Under the pieces are notes generated by a model. The model was not told the DNA's origin. It saw only the letters and a program-made list of their open reading frames with translations, and did no database searches. 64,000 nt of DNA from an uncultured Collinsella sp. (GTDB lineage Bacteria; Actinomycetota; Coriobacteriia; Coriobacteriales; Coriobacteriaceae). The stretch covers positions 1-64,000 of the forward strand of contig CAAFQK010000040.1 of the NCBI GenBank assembly GCA_900765115.1, written 5' to 3'. This document shows positions 7,214 through 15,630 of the stretch, in pieces; position 1 is the first letter of the stretch; each line of letters opens with the position of its first letter. Both the position numbers and the translations under genes were made by a program.

Positions 7214-9250
7214 CTACAGCTCGTTTGCCGCGTGATATGCCGTACGAATGGCGCTCGCAATATCGGCGGTGCGCTCGCCCGAGCAGTCGCCCACGCAGGT
7301 CACGGGCACCGTCACGCCATCCAGGTCAAACGCGTTGGCTTTGGAGCCCACGGCCATCACCACGTAATCGCAAGCGATCTTCACCGGTTCCTCGGCGCCG
7401 TCCTCGGTGGTGCGAATGGCCTCCACGCCCTCGTCGGTAATGGCGGTCAGGCGGGTCTTAACATGCTGCTCCACGTTGTGCTCTGCAAAGTCGCTCATAA
7501 TCAGCGGCAGAATGGTCTCGGACTCGCCCGCGGCAATCTTGTCGAGCATCTCCACGATCGCCACCTCGCAGCCGTGCTGCAGCAGGTACTCGGCAGTCTC
7601 GGTGCCCACCAGGCCACCGCCAATGACGGCGACGCGGCCGCTGAGCTCCACCTTGCCGGCCAGCACGTCCCAGCTCGAGACGACCTTCTCCGAGTCGGCG
7701 CCCGGAACGGGGATGACCACGTCGTGCGCGCCCACGGCCACAATCGCGGCGTCGGCGGCGTTGAGGTCCTCAGCGGTAGCGGCATGGCTGAGCTCAACCT
7801 TCACGCCCAGGCCAGGCAGAATCTTCTCGTAGTACTCGACCGAGCGCATGATCTCGTCCTTGCGCGGAGGCGCAGCCGCCAGCACAATCTGGCCGCCCAG
7901 ATGATCGCTCGCCTCGTAGATGGTCACGTCGTAGCCGCGCTTGGCCGCCACGCGCGCGGCCTCCAGGCCGGCGATGCCGCCGCCCACCACGGCGATCTTC
8001 TTGTCGCCCTCGCCCGGCTTAATGGCGATGGTCGCCTCGTCGCCGTTCTCGGCATTGAGCACGCACGAGATGTACTTGCGGTTTTGAATCGCGTCGACGC
8101 AGCCCTTGTTGCAGTTGAGGCACTCGCGGATGGGCTCACCCGTGGCGGCCTTCAGCGCAATGTCGGGGTCGCACATGAGCGAGCGGCCATAGGCGATGAT
8201 GTCGGCCGCGCCGTCTTCCAGAATCTTCTCGCCGGCCTCGACCGAAACAACACGGCCGACGGTTGCCACCGGCACGGAGACCAGGGCCTTGACGCGCTCG
8301 GCCACGGGCAGCGTCCAGTTGTAGGGCATGGCGCCCATGGGCGGAATGGTATCGCCCATGTTGCCGGTGTGGTTGGCCTGCGCGACCTGGATCATGTCGA
8401 TGCCCGCGCCCTCGAGCAGCTTGGCGAACTCGCAGGCCTCGTCGGGCTGCAGGCCACCCTTGCCGCGCGGCGTGCCGTCGGGGTTCTCCATGATCACGGG
8501 GAGCTTGTACTCCACCATCAGCTGCGGCGCGGCTTCCTTAATGGCGGCGACAACCTCGAGCGCATAGCGAACGCGGTTCTCGAACGAGCCACCGTACTCG
8601 TCGGTGCGCTGGTTGAGGATGGCCGAGCACAGCGAACCCACCAGACGGTCGCCGTGGACCTCGATGGCGTCGATGCCGGCCTGCTGCGCGCGGGCGGCCG
8701 AGGCAGCGATGGCCTCCTTGATCTGGGTGAGCTGCTCTACGCTCGCCTCGTTCACAAAGTGCTGCATGTCGTGGTGCAGCTTGGCATATGCCTGCTTGCG
8801 GATCTCGTTGGACTCGGCCATCTTGGCGGCGAAGGTCTCCTCGTCGCCGGCGGCCTTGGCCTCCTGCGCGGCCTTGGCGGCGGCCATGGAACCCATGACC
8901 ATGCGGCCGACACCGGGCACGTCGTACTCGGGGTGGAACAGCTGCAGCGCGACCCTGGCGCCGTGCTTGTGGACGGCGTCGGCCAGCGCCTTAAACGTGG
9001 GGATTTGGGCGTCGGTCGCCAGCTTGGGCGTGGGGCTCGCGGTCATGACGGGAGCGACGTCGCCGATGACGATGTAGCTCACGCCGCCACGGGCCAGGCG
9101 CTCGTAAAAAGCCAGGCTGCGCTCGCCGATGGAACCGTCACGCTCCTCGTAGCCGGTGGTCAGCGGCGGAAACATAATGCGGTTCTTGAGCTCAAGGGGG
9201 CCAACCGTAATGGGCTGGAGCAGCTTGGATGCAGGTGTGGTCATGGACAT
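7214..9250 (-). CDS. Old-yellow-enzyme family FMN/FAD/4Fe-4S oxidoreductase (2,4-dienoyl-CoA reductase/BaiCD type)
   Basis: This 678-residue enzyme has the two-part layout of FadH and BaiCD/BaiH-like enzymes. Residues ~8-370 are the FMN-binding TIM barrel (GPLELKNRIMFPPLTTGYEE, then EVHGDRLVGSL). A Cys cluster (ECLNCNKGCVDA, then SCVLN) binds one [4Fe-4S]. Residues ~410-678 are an FAD/NAD(P) domain with VVGGGIAGLEAA and a second dinucleotide fold IGGGLVGTETAE. The substrate cannot be read from sequence; in gut Coriobacteriia such enzymes reduce enoates, bile-acid intermediates or aromatic compounds. The gene stands alone with its own terminator. Confidence is high for the family and low for the substrate. 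Confidence 0.85.
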   Translation of the reverse strand: MSMTTPASKLLQPITVGPLELKNRIMFPPLTTGYEERDGSIGERSLAFYERLARGGVSYIVIGDVAPVMTASPTPKLATDAQIPTFKALADAVHKHGARVALQLFHPEYDVPGVGRMVMGSMAAAKAAQEAKAAGDEETFAAKMAESNEIRKQAYAKLHHDMQHFVNEASVEQLTQIKEAIAASAARAQQAGIDAIEVHGDRLVGSLCSAILNQRTDEYGGSFENRVRYALEVVAAIKEAAPQLMVEYKLPVIMENPDGTPRGKGGLQPDEACEFAKLLEGAGIDMIQVAQANHTGNMGDTIPPMGAMPYNWTLPVAERVKALVSVPVATVGRVVSVEAGEKILEDGAADIIAYGRSLMCDPDIALKAATGEPIRECLNCNKGCVDAIQNRKYISCVLNAENGDEATIAIKPGEGDKKIAVVGGGIAGLEAARVAAKRGYDVTIYEASDHLGGQIVLAAAPPRKDEIMRSVEYYEKILPGLGVKVELSHAATAEDLNAADAAIVAVGAHDVVIPVPGADSEKVVSSWDVLAGKVELSGRVAVIGGGLVGTETAEYLLQHGCEVAIVEMLDKIAAGESETILPLIMSDFAEHNVEQHVKTRLTAITDEGVEAIRTTEDGAEEPVKIACDYVVMAVGSKANAFDLDGVTVPVTCVGDCSGERTADIASAIRTAYHAANEL

Positions 9251-9385
9251 TCCTCTCTTGTAGGCGCGGCGGCGATGTTGCCGCGTAGTTGTCTAGAGGA
9301 TATGGCATGGGGGCACAGCGACACAACGGAAATCGGCGAATATCAGGTGGCGGCAGGTGGATGGGGGTGGGCGGGGCGGCCCTTC

Positions 9386-9452
9386 GGTTTGTCTCAATCT
9401 GTAACAGTTACGCGGCAAAACTGGGTCTTACTGTTACAGATCGAGACAAACC
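9386..9452. repeat. Inverted repeat, TCTCAATCTGTAACA family, copy 1
   Basis: 25-bp arms (core TCTCAATCTGTAACAGT and its complement) pair almost perfectly around a ~17-base centre. The 365-base gap between the oxidoreductase start (9250) and tRNA-Met (9616) holds this copy, copy 2 and the tRNA terminator, and no gene was seen. The family recurs three times at 27951-28168. Confidence 0.85.
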
Positions 9453-9467
9453 AAACCCGCCTGCTAG

Positions 9468-9530
9468 AAAATCTCAATCTGTAACACCTAGCCGCCCAAA
9501 TCGGGTCTAGATGTTACAGATCGAGATTTT
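9468..9530. repeat. Inverted repeat, TCTCAATCTGTAACA family, copy 2
   Basis: Arms AAAATCTCAATCTGTAACA and the matching TGTTACAGATCGAGATTTT flank a different centre sequence. It lies 15 bases after copy 1 in the same orientation. Confidence 0.85.
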
Positions 9531-9574
9531 GTTTGAGAGGCTGAGAATTGGACCGAAAACACGGTCCCGGAATA

Positions 9575-9606
9575 ACAAAAAAGCTCGCCGGCTAGGCCGA
9601 CGAGCT
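9575..9606 (-). terminator. Intrinsic terminator of tRNA-Met
   Basis: On the minus strand an AGCTCG.CGGC / GCCG.CGAGCT stem is followed by TTTTTT, about 10 bases after the tRNA 3' end. Confidence 0.8.
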
Positions 9607-9615
9607 GCAAGTTCT

Positions 9616-9692
9616 TGGTCGCGGGGGCAGGATTTGAACCTACGACCTCCGGGTTATGAGCCCGGCGAGCTACCAGACTGCTCCACCCCGCA
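9616..9692 (-). tRNA. Initiator tRNA-Met (CAT)
   Basis: A 77-nt cloverleaf on the minus strand has acceptor TGCGGGG/CCCCGCG, D-stem GAGC/GCTC and anticodon loop CTCATAA. The T-arm is GTAGG-TTCAAAT-CCTGC and the CCA end is encoded. The three G-C pairs next to the anticodon loop (CCGGG/CCCGG) and the weak U1-G72 contact at the acceptor end mark it as the initiator (fMet) species rather than the elongator. It is followed by its own terminator. Confidence 0.92.
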
Positions 9693-9888
9693 ATGTCTGG
9701 GCGCCTCATGTGCGCAAGAAAGAATATTACGTGGGAGTTCGGTAAACGGCAAGGAAAATCTCGTAGAGCATAATTCCTTCATATTTAAACCCCTCAGCCC
9801 CTATCACCGTAAACGAATCGCAGCCGAGCGCCGTCGGCGGCGCGTATACAATGGTGCGCGTCCTTTTATGCCAACACCGGGAGTAGAC

Positions 9889-10662
9889 ATGCTGCTCGCT
9901 ATCGATATGGGAAACACGCAGACGGCCATGGGTCTGTTTGACGGAGACGAGCTGGTGCAGTCGTGGCGCATGCCCACCGACCGCTCCTATACCGCCGACG
10001 AGATCCACGTGCGCCTGATGGGCTTCTTTAAGATGTACGACCTCTCACTCGACGCGGTCGACGCGATCGCCTTTGCCGGCGTGGTGCCGCAGCTCTCGCG
10101 CGAGTGGCACGCCGTGGCCGACCGCATCGCGGCGGACGCCATCGTCATCGGGCCGCAGACGGCCGCCGTGACCAAGCTGCGCGCGGCGCGCCCCCAGGCC
10201 GTAGGTGCCGACCGCGTCGCCAACGCCGTTGCGGCCGAGACTTTCTACGGCGCGCCGGCAATCGTGGTGGACTTTGGCACCGCGACCAATATCGACGTCA
10301 TCGATGAGGACGGTTATTACATTGGCGGAGCGATCGCGCCGGGCATTCGCATCTCCATGGACGCGCTTGCCGCCCGTGCCGCCAAGCTCGCCAGCGTGCC
10401 GCTCGAGGCGCCCGAACACGCCATCGGCCGCGATACCGAGGAGTGCATCAAGGTCGGCGCCGTGATGGGCGCCGCCGCCATGGCCGAGGGCCTGGTCGCG
10501 CGCATGAAGCGCGAGCTGGGCCGCGAGGATGCCACCGTTATCGCCACGGGCGGTCTCGCCGGCATCGTCGCCGATTCGACCGATGCCTTCGACGTGGTCG
10601 ACGGACAGCTCACCATCAAGGGTATCTGCGAAATCTACCGCCGCATGCAGGAGCTGGGATAG
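9889..10662 (+). CDS. coaX: Type III pantothenate kinase
   Basis: This 257-residue ASKHA-fold kinase phosphorylates pantothenate in the first step of coenzyme A synthesis. Family motifs are visible: the N-terminal phosphate loop AIDMGNTQTAMGLF, GADRVANAVAA, the DFGTATNID metal/ATP segment and GGAIAPGI, with ATGGLA near the C-terminus. The frame is open much further upstream, but the ATG at 9889 is chosen because the homology begins there and GGGAG lies 5 bases before it. It is convergent with the biotin-ligase-like gene, and the ATPase at 10768-11964 sits between them. Type III kinases are insensitive to CoA feedback. Confidence 0.95.
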   Translation: MLLAIDMGNTQTAMGLFDGDELVQSWRMPTDRSYTADEIHVRLMGFFKMYDLSLDAVDAIAFAGVVPQLSREWHAVADRIAADAIVIGPQTAAVTKLRAARPQAVGADRVANAVAAETFYGAPAIVVDFGTATNIDVIDEDGYYIGGAIAPGIRISMDALAARAAKLASVPLEAPEHAIGRDTEECIKVGAVMGAAAMAEGLVARMKRELGREDATVIATGGLAGIVADSTDAFDVVDGQLTIKGICEIYRRMQELG

Positions 10663-10717
10663 AGCAGGGGCTTAAGTCGAGCACGAACGCGAGCGGCGAA
10701 CTAGGCAACGCATCGGT

Positions 10718-10760
10718 CCTATTCCTCAAAATCGAAAATTTATCAGTTTTGAGGAATAGG
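10718..10760. repeat. Palindrome CTATTCCTCAAAA family, copy 1
   Basis: Arms CCTATTCCTCAAAA and TTTTGAGGAATAGG enclose an AT-rich centre of ~15 bases. It lies just downstream of coaX, at the 3' side of the ATPase gene. Confidence 0.85.
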
Positions 10761-10767
10761 CTTTCTG

Positions 10768-11964
10768 CTACGCCTCGCCGCATAGCCACCTCGCCAGGTC
10801 CACGATCTGCACCCCATTGCGGTCCGTGGCCTCGTGATGCGTTCGGGCGAGAATCATCTTGGGGTACGCGTCGCCAATGCTCAGCAGTGGCGAAATCTCG
10901 CGTTCAAATGTCTTATCCGAGCTGATGTCGTCGCTCACCTGAATGTAGAGCTTCTCGCTTCGCTTGATTGCTATAAAGTCAATTTCCTTTTTATAGAGCA
11001 CACCGACGTATACCTCGTATCCGCGGCGCAGCAGCTCGATGGCCACCATGTTCTCGTATACGCGTCCCCAATCCATATCACGTGTACCGAGCAGTGCGTA
11101 TTTGAACGCGTGGTCTGCCAGGTAATATTTCTCGCCGCTCTTAAGGTATTTTTTGCCGCGAATGTCGTACCGACGAACTTTATAGAAGGCAAACGCATCG
11201 CACAGGTACCCCATGTACGTGCCGACCGTCTTGTTCGTAATCTTTAGCCCATCCGCATTTAATGCATCAGTAATGTTGCGTGCCGACGTAATGTTGGAAA
11301 CGTTGTCCATCATGTAATCGGCAATGCGCAGCAGCGCCGATTCGTTTCTCACGTTATGCCGCTGCACGATATCCCTCACGATGAGCGTTTTAAAGACATT
11401 GGAGAGATATTGATAGCGCTGCTCCTGCAGTGGATAAGGGTAAGAGCCGGACATACCGCCGATTCTCGCGTACTCATCGAAGTCGCGGTCGACATCGCCC
11501 TCGTCGCCATAGAGACGATACTCCTCAAACGAGAATGGGAAAACCTCGATCTCGAACGTACGCCCCGTAAAGAGCGTCGACAGATCGCTCGACAGCAAAA
11601 AGGCGTTCGATCCGGTAATGAAAATGTCGTACTGCTCGGATGCATGGAGGCTGTTGATCGCGCGTTCAAAGCCGTCGCACATCTGAACCTCATCGATAAG
11701 CAGGAAGTTTTGCTTGTCGGACGCTCGATGCTCTTTTACATAGGCGAGCAGGGCATGATATTCGAGCAGGTCCTCGAACTCGTCGAGGTTGTAATTGATA
11801 TGGATGACATTCGAATTGGACAGATTTGCCTCCACGTAATCGCGGAGGGCCTCGAGCAATTTTGACTTACCGCCACGGCGAATGCCCGTTATGACCTTGA
11901 TGTCCGGCACGCCAATAAGGCTCGTCAACATGTCCATGTATGACGTTCTATTGATGAGTTTCAT
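10768..11964 (-). CDS. AAA-like ATPase with DUF4143 domain
   Basis: This 398-residue protein belongs to the widespread 'ATP-binding protein, DUF4143' family. Walker A is GIRRGGKSKLL (about residues 27-37) and Walker B is FLLIDEVQM (about 88-96). An arginine-finger/sensor stretch FITGSNAFLL follows. The C-terminal DUF4143 region is recognisable by YLADHAFKYALLG and a nuclease-like YKKEIDFIAIKR segment (D and xK of a PD-(D/E)xK-like core). Function in the family is not established. Codon use and GC are lower than in neighbours. Palindromes of one family lie on both sides, suggesting insertion as a unit between the convergent coaX and biotin-ligase-like genes. Confidence 0.8.
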   Translation of the reverse strand: MKLINRTSYMDMLTSLIGVPDIKVITGIRRGGKSKLLEALRDYVEANLSNSNVIHINYNLDEFEDLLEYHALLAYVKEHRASDKQNFLLIDEVQMCDGFERAINSLHASEQYDIFITGSNAFLLSSDLSTLFTGRTFEIEVFPFSFEEYRLYGDEGDVDRDFDEYARIGGMSGSYPYPLQEQRYQYLSNVFKTLIVRDIVQRHNVRNESALLRIADYMMDNVSNITSARNITDALNADGLKITNKTVGTYMGYLCDAFAFYKVRRYDIRGKKYLKSGEKYYLADHAFKYALLGTRDMDWGRVYENMVAIELLRRGYEVYVGVLYKKEIDFIAIKRSEKLYIQVSDDISSDKTFEREISPLLSIGDAYPKMILARTHHEATDRNGVQIVDLARWLCGEA

Positions 11965-11990
11965 TGGTGCCTCCCTGCGGTCTTCTATCG

Positions 11991-12031
11991 CTATTCCTCA
12001 AAAACGAAAATTATTCAGTTTTGAGGAATAG
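11991..12031. repeat. Palindrome CTATTCCTCAAAA family, copy 2
   Basis: Arms CTATTCCTCAAAAACG and a matching CAGTTTTGAGGAATAG. It lies 27 bases upstream of the ATPase start codon, so it may also act on that gene's promoter. Confidence 0.85.
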
Positions 12032-12076
12032 ACTCTGCAACGAATATACCTCGTTAAAGGCCGAGCTGGCTTAATT

Positions 12077-12117
12077 CTATTCCTCAAAATCGAAAAATTT
12101 TCAGTTTTGAGGAATAG
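12077..12117. repeat. Palindrome CTATTCCTCAAAA family, copy 3
   Basis: Nearly identical to copy 1, with CTATTCCTCAAAATCG on the left and CAGTTTTGAGGAATAG on the right. It is separated from copy 2 by 45 bases. Confidence 0.85.
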
Positions 12118-12145
12118 ATCCGAGGTGCTACCCCGCAGTCACGCA

Positions 12146-12177
12146 AAGCCCTCCCCGGCACAGGCCGAAGAGGGCTT
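12146..12177 (-). terminator. Probable terminator after the biotin-ligase-like gene
   Basis: On the minus strand the stem GAAGCCCTC / GAGGGCTTT lies ~40 bases after the stop. The U-tract is weak. Confidence 0.45.
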
Positions 12178-12214
12178 CGTTGTCATCGTTGTCTTTGAGC
12201 GCGGGCGCCTCGCG

Positions 12215-12916
12215 TTACAGTCCGCGAATCCGTACGGCCTCAGGCGGAAACTCCTGCTCGCCGGCATCGGTCTTGATGGTCGCGCGACCCCAGATGTCCA
12301 GGCCCGCAAACACACCGACCGCAAGCGGCAAGCCGTTGGGCGACACCGCCGCAACTTGGCGACCGAGCAGCGGCACCATATCGAAGTACTCGCCCAACAC
12401 GGGGGCCAACGGCCCTGCGGCGCCTTGCGGCGTGTTGGCAACAACCGCCCAGGCGTCCACGCGGGCCAGCACGGCGGCGGCCAGCGCCTCGACCAGCGCT
12501 TCGTCAGCCACGTCCACACCAAGCTCGCTCAACGCCGAACGCTCAATATCCACCGTCACGGCACCGAACATGCCCGCGGCACCGGCACCGCCGTTCACGG
12601 CAACACGCGCGAGCGACGTCTCAAACGCAGGCGCACCGCACACGATATCGCTCGGCCACCGGATACCCACCTTGCCGGCAAGGCCCAGGCCCGGCGTCGA
12701 CACTGTGCCCACAAGCGCATCCATCATGCCCATCGCGGCCACAAACGGCAGGCCGTGGAAGGCGTGCATATTCACATCCGGACGCACGACCAGCGAAAAC
12801 GTCAGCGAAGCATCGCCCGCGCTCCACGCGCACCAGCCCGCGGACACGCCCTCGCGGCCCGCGTTACGCGCCGCGTCGAGCTCGGTGCCGGCGGCAACAG
12901 CATTCATCTCGATCAT
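12215..12916 (-). CDS. Biotin-protein ligase-like protein with degenerate active site
   Basis: The 233-residue chain aligns by eye with the catalytic and C-terminal domains of BirA: GIRWPSDIV (residues 84-92) for the KWPND box, and GRQVAAV...GVFAGLDIWGRATI with AVRIRG for the SH3-like C-terminal domain. The essential GRGRxGRxW biotinyl-AMP loop is absent; the corresponding stretch reads REGVSAGWCAWSAGD. The KWPN lysine is Arg and there is no N-terminal DNA-binding domain. It may be a ligase that lost activity or acquired another acyl or adenylyl role. The ATG directly follows the stop of the folP-folK gene (TAG then ATG), so translation is coupled. Confidence 0.6.
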   Translation of the reverse strand: MIEMNAVAAGTELDAARNAGREGVSAGWCAWSAGDASLTFSLVVRPDVNMHAFHGLPFVAAMGMMDALVGTVSTPGLGLAGKVGIRWPSDIVCGAPAFETSLARVAVNGGAGAAGMFGAVTVDIERSALSELGVDVADEALVEALAAAVLARVDAWAVVANTPQGAAGPLAPVLGEYFDMVPLLGRQVAAVSPNGLPLAVGVFAGLDIWGRATIKTDAGEQEFPPEAVRIRGL

Positions 12917-14647
12917 CTACATACGCCCCAATTCGCCCACGATATGGCCCACGCGATCCTCGGGCTCCTTGACCTCGACGCCGTTGTAGCGGAAGAACCG
13001 CGCCGGGTCGTGCATCAGATCCTCGAGCGGCACCAGCACAAAGTCGCGCTCGCCAATGAGCGGATGCGGCAGGCGCAGCTTTTTGCCGCCGTGGGTCTCG
13101 CCGTCCATCCACAGCAGGTCCAGGTCGATGGTGCGCGGGCCGTTGGCCTTGGCCTTTTTGGAGCGGTCGCGGCCCAGCTCGGCCTCGATCTTCATGAGCT
13201 CGTCGAGCAGCACCAACGGCGCCAGCTCGGTCTTGATCTCGATGACGGCGTTGGCAAACGCGTCCTGACGCGTCTCGTAGGCCGGCTCGCTCTCGTAGAT
13301 CTTGGAGGAGTTGGACACGCAGGTGAGTGGAATCTCGGCGATCATGTCGCGTGCGGCGCGGATGTTGTCACAGCGATGCCCCAGGTTGGAGCCCACGGCC
13401 ACAAACGCGCGGCGCGGCTGCGGCTTGGCAACCGCCCAGTAGCCGTTCAGGAACTGCGCAAAACCCGCGGCGTCGTGCACGCGCACGATGTTGGCACCGG
13501 CCTGGATGGCACCCAGGCACACGCCAAACGTAGCGGCATCGCGCTCGGCGGCCACGGTCACGCCCGAGACGGCGCCCACAAAGCGTTTGCGCGACACGGC
13601 ACACATGAGCGGGTAGCCCAGCGACGCCATCTTGGCGGTCTCGCGCTGGATGACGATGTCCTCGTTGGCCGTCTTGCCAAAGCCCGGGCCGGGATCGATG
13701 CAGATGCGGTCGCGCGACACGCCGGCATGGATGAGCGTGCGGGCCTGGTCGGATAGAAAGCCCATGACGCGGCGCATGATGGGCGCAGAATCGGGCAGGG
13801 TAAAGCGGCGGAGCTGCGAGGTGGGCACGTAGGCTTCCTCACGGCGGGCGCTGCGGCGCATCATGGCGGCCAGGCGGTCATTGGACTCCGATGCGGCCTC
13901 GGTGGCCTCGGGCGCGGGCGCGACGGTCTCGGCGGCAGCAGCCTGCTCGGCGGCCGGCGTCTCCTGCTCGCTTGCAGGCTCAGACGTGGGCTCCGGTTCA
14001 CCAAACGGCAACGAGGGCTGCACCACGCCACCCGGAAGCTTGGCCTCCGGCTTAGGCTCACCCAGCAACTTGCCGCGACGGCGGCGAGCCGGCTTCTCGG
14101 CCTCACGCGCGGCCTCGGCAGCCGCTTCGCGCGCCTTCTCGGCAACAAACGCCGCAGCCGAGGTATCGAGCTGCACCGTTGCGTGCGTGCGGGTAGGCGC
14201 GGCGACCTCGCCGGCATGCATCACGATGACACCGCAGGTGCTCGTCTTAACAAACTCGACCATCTTGGGGTCAGTGAAGCCGGTCACGTCGTTGACGATC
14301 GAGGCGCCGCAGCGCACGGCCGCCTTGGCAACCGCCACGTGACGCGTGTCGATCGAGACGATGGCGCCCTCTTTGGCCAGCGCGCGCACCACGGGCAGCA
14401 CGCGGCGAGCCTCCTCGTCGGGATTAACCGGGGTAAAACCGGGGCGCGTGGACTCGCCGCCTACGTCGATGATGTCGGCGCCGGCGTCGAGCATCGCCAG
14501 GCCGTACTCGATGGCGGCATCCGGGTCGAAGTGCTCCCCGCCGTCGCTAAACGAATCGGGCGTCACGTTGAGGACGCCCATGATGCGCGGACGGTCAAAG
14601 CTGAGCTCATACTTTCCGCACCGCCATGTCTTGCTGTCGTTCGCCAT
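12917..14647 (-). CDS. folP/folK: Dihydropteroate synthase - HPPK fusion (FolP-FolK) with a long internal insert
   Basis: This 576-residue bifunctional folate enzyme joins 6-hydroxymethyl-dihydropterin pyrophosphokinase to dihydropteroate synthase. FolP is residues ~15-405: NVTPDSFSDGG (28-38), DVGGESTRPG (61-70), SIDT (98-101), IDPGPGFGK (317-325), SRKRFVG (352-358) and RVHD (389-392). An Ala/Glu/Pro-rich stretch (~148-290) is inserted inside the barrel. FolK is residues ~412-576: AVGSNLG, GPRTIDLDLL and LPHP. Start: AGGAGG lies 6 bases before the ATG at 14647 but touches the ATG at 14653, so 14647 is preferred. The longer open frame upstream is not coding. The sulfonamide-binding region is intact. 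Confidence 0.93.
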   Translation of the reverse strand: MANDSKTWRCGKYELSFDRPRIMGVLNVTPDSFSDGGEHFDPDAAIEYGLAMLDAGADIIDVGGESTRPGFTPVNPDEEARRVLPVVRALAKEGAIVSIDTRHVAVAKAAVRCGASIVNDVTGFTDPKMVEFVKTSTCGVIVMHAGEVAAPTRTHATVQLDTSAAAFVAEKAREAAAEAAREAEKPARRRRGKLLGEPKPEAKLPGGVVQPSLPFGEPEPTSEPASEQETPAAEQAAAAETVAPAPEATEAASESNDRLAAMMRRSARREEAYVPTSQLRRFTLPDSAPIMRRVMGFLSDQARTLIHAGVSRDRICIDPGPGFGKTANEDIVIQRETAKMASLGYPLMCAVSRKRFVGAVSGVTVAAERDAATFGVCLGAIQAGANIVRVHDAAGFAQFLNGYWAVAKPQPRRAFVAVGSNLGHRCDNIRAARDMIAEIPLTCVSNSSKIYESEPAYETRQDAFANAVIEIKTELAPLVLLDELMKIEAELGRDRSKKAKANGPRTIDLDLLWMDGETHGGKKLRLPHPLIGERDFVLVPLEDLMHDPARFFRYNGVEVKEPEDRVGHIVGELGRM

Positions 14648-14742
14648 GAACATCCTCCTAAAATGCCCACGCCGCCGAGCTTGGGGAGCTGGCAGCGGGG
14701 TCGCTTTGCACTCAGTCTTTCTATTGTATCCGCGCACACGGG

Positions 14743-15495
14743 CTAGAACGCAAACGCGGCCGCGATGTCGCAAGAAATCAGCAGGTCGGCATTTGCATCC
14801 TGATCGGTAGGCGCCAAATTGCAAATGGCCAGCGTATCGCCAGTAAAGTAACGCGTAAGGCCTGCCGCCGGATACACCACGAGCGAGGTCCCGCCCACAA
14901 TGAGGGCATCGGCCGCGGCGATGGCGGCAACGGCACCAGTCAACACACGCTCGTCGAGCGGCTCTTCGTAGAGCACCACATCGGGCTTGATGCGACCACC
15001 GCACGCGGGGCACACGGGCACGCCCGCGGCGTCCTCGTGCTCGCGCGAGCAAATCCACTCGGCGCTATAGACCGCGCCGCACGACTGGCAAATGTTGCGA
15101 TGGACCGATCCGTGCAACTCAAACACGCGCTGCGAGCCCGCCATCTGATGCAGGCCGTCGATGTTTTGCGCCACCACGGCATTCAGCTTGCCGGCTCGCT
15201 CCAGTTCGGCCAGCTTGGTGTGGCAGCGGTTGGGCTTGGCGTTAAGCGCGATCATCTTGGTGCGGTAAAAGTCGAAGAACTCCGCCGGATGTGTCTCGTA
15301 AAAGCCGTGCGAGAGCATGGTCTCGGGCGGATAGGCAAACTGTTGGTGATACAGGCCGTCAACGCTGCGAAAATCGGGAATGCCGCTTGCCGTGGAAACA
15401 CCAGCGCCGCCAAAGAACACCACGCGCTCGTGGGTATTGAACAGCTCCGCCAGCGTGGCGGAGGCCTGCTTTGGGTCCGATATTGCCTGCGTCAT
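14743..15495 (-). CDS. NAD-dependent protein deacylase (sirtuin, CobB/SIR2 family)
   Basis: This 250-residue sirtuin has GAGVSTASGIPDFR as the NAD-binding loop, QNIDGLH, the catalytic histidine in ELHGS, and two CxxC pairs (CQSCG, CPACG) for the structural zinc. IVGGTSLVVYP and the C-terminal NLAPTD complete the Rossmann fold. The start at 15495 is chosen because GGAGGG lies 6 bases upstream; the longer frame to 15546 adds unconserved residues. It removes acyl groups from lysines using NAD+, typically tuning acetyl-CoA synthetase and other metabolic enzymes. Confidence 0.92.
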   Translation of the reverse strand: MTQAISDPKQASATLAELFNTHERVVFFGGAGVSTASGIPDFRSVDGLYHQQFAYPPETMLSHGFYETHPAEFFDFYRTKMIALNAKPNRCHTKLAELERAGKLNAVVAQNIDGLHQMAGSQRVFELHGSVHRNICQSCGAVYSAEWICSREHEDAAGVPVCPACGGRIKPDVVLYEEPLDERVLTGAVAAIAAADALIVGGTSLVVYPAAGLTRYFTGDTLAICNLAPTDQDANADLLISCDIAAAFAF

Positions 15496-15630
15496 ATGAG
15501 CCCTCCGTCCTTGTTGATCGGGCGGCGTCGGGCGATGTCCCAGCATGCGACCTTTAAGTCAGCATGCGCGGAGCCCACCCCGCCCCTGTTGCGCTAATCT
15601 TAAGCCTGCCAACCCCGTCGAAAGGACACC

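Noticed and set aside
7232..9484. 750-residue plus-strand open frame
   Set aside because: Antisense to the flavin oxidoreductase, which has clear FMN, FAD and Fe-S motifs on the minus strand.
9511..9888. Extended N-terminus of coaX
   Set aside because: The frame runs through the tRNA gene; homology and a good ribosome-binding site start at 9889.
14648..15058. N-terminal extension of the folP-folK frame
   Set aside because: The added residues are Arg/Cys-rich and overlap the sirtuin gene; AGGAGG fixes the start at 14647.
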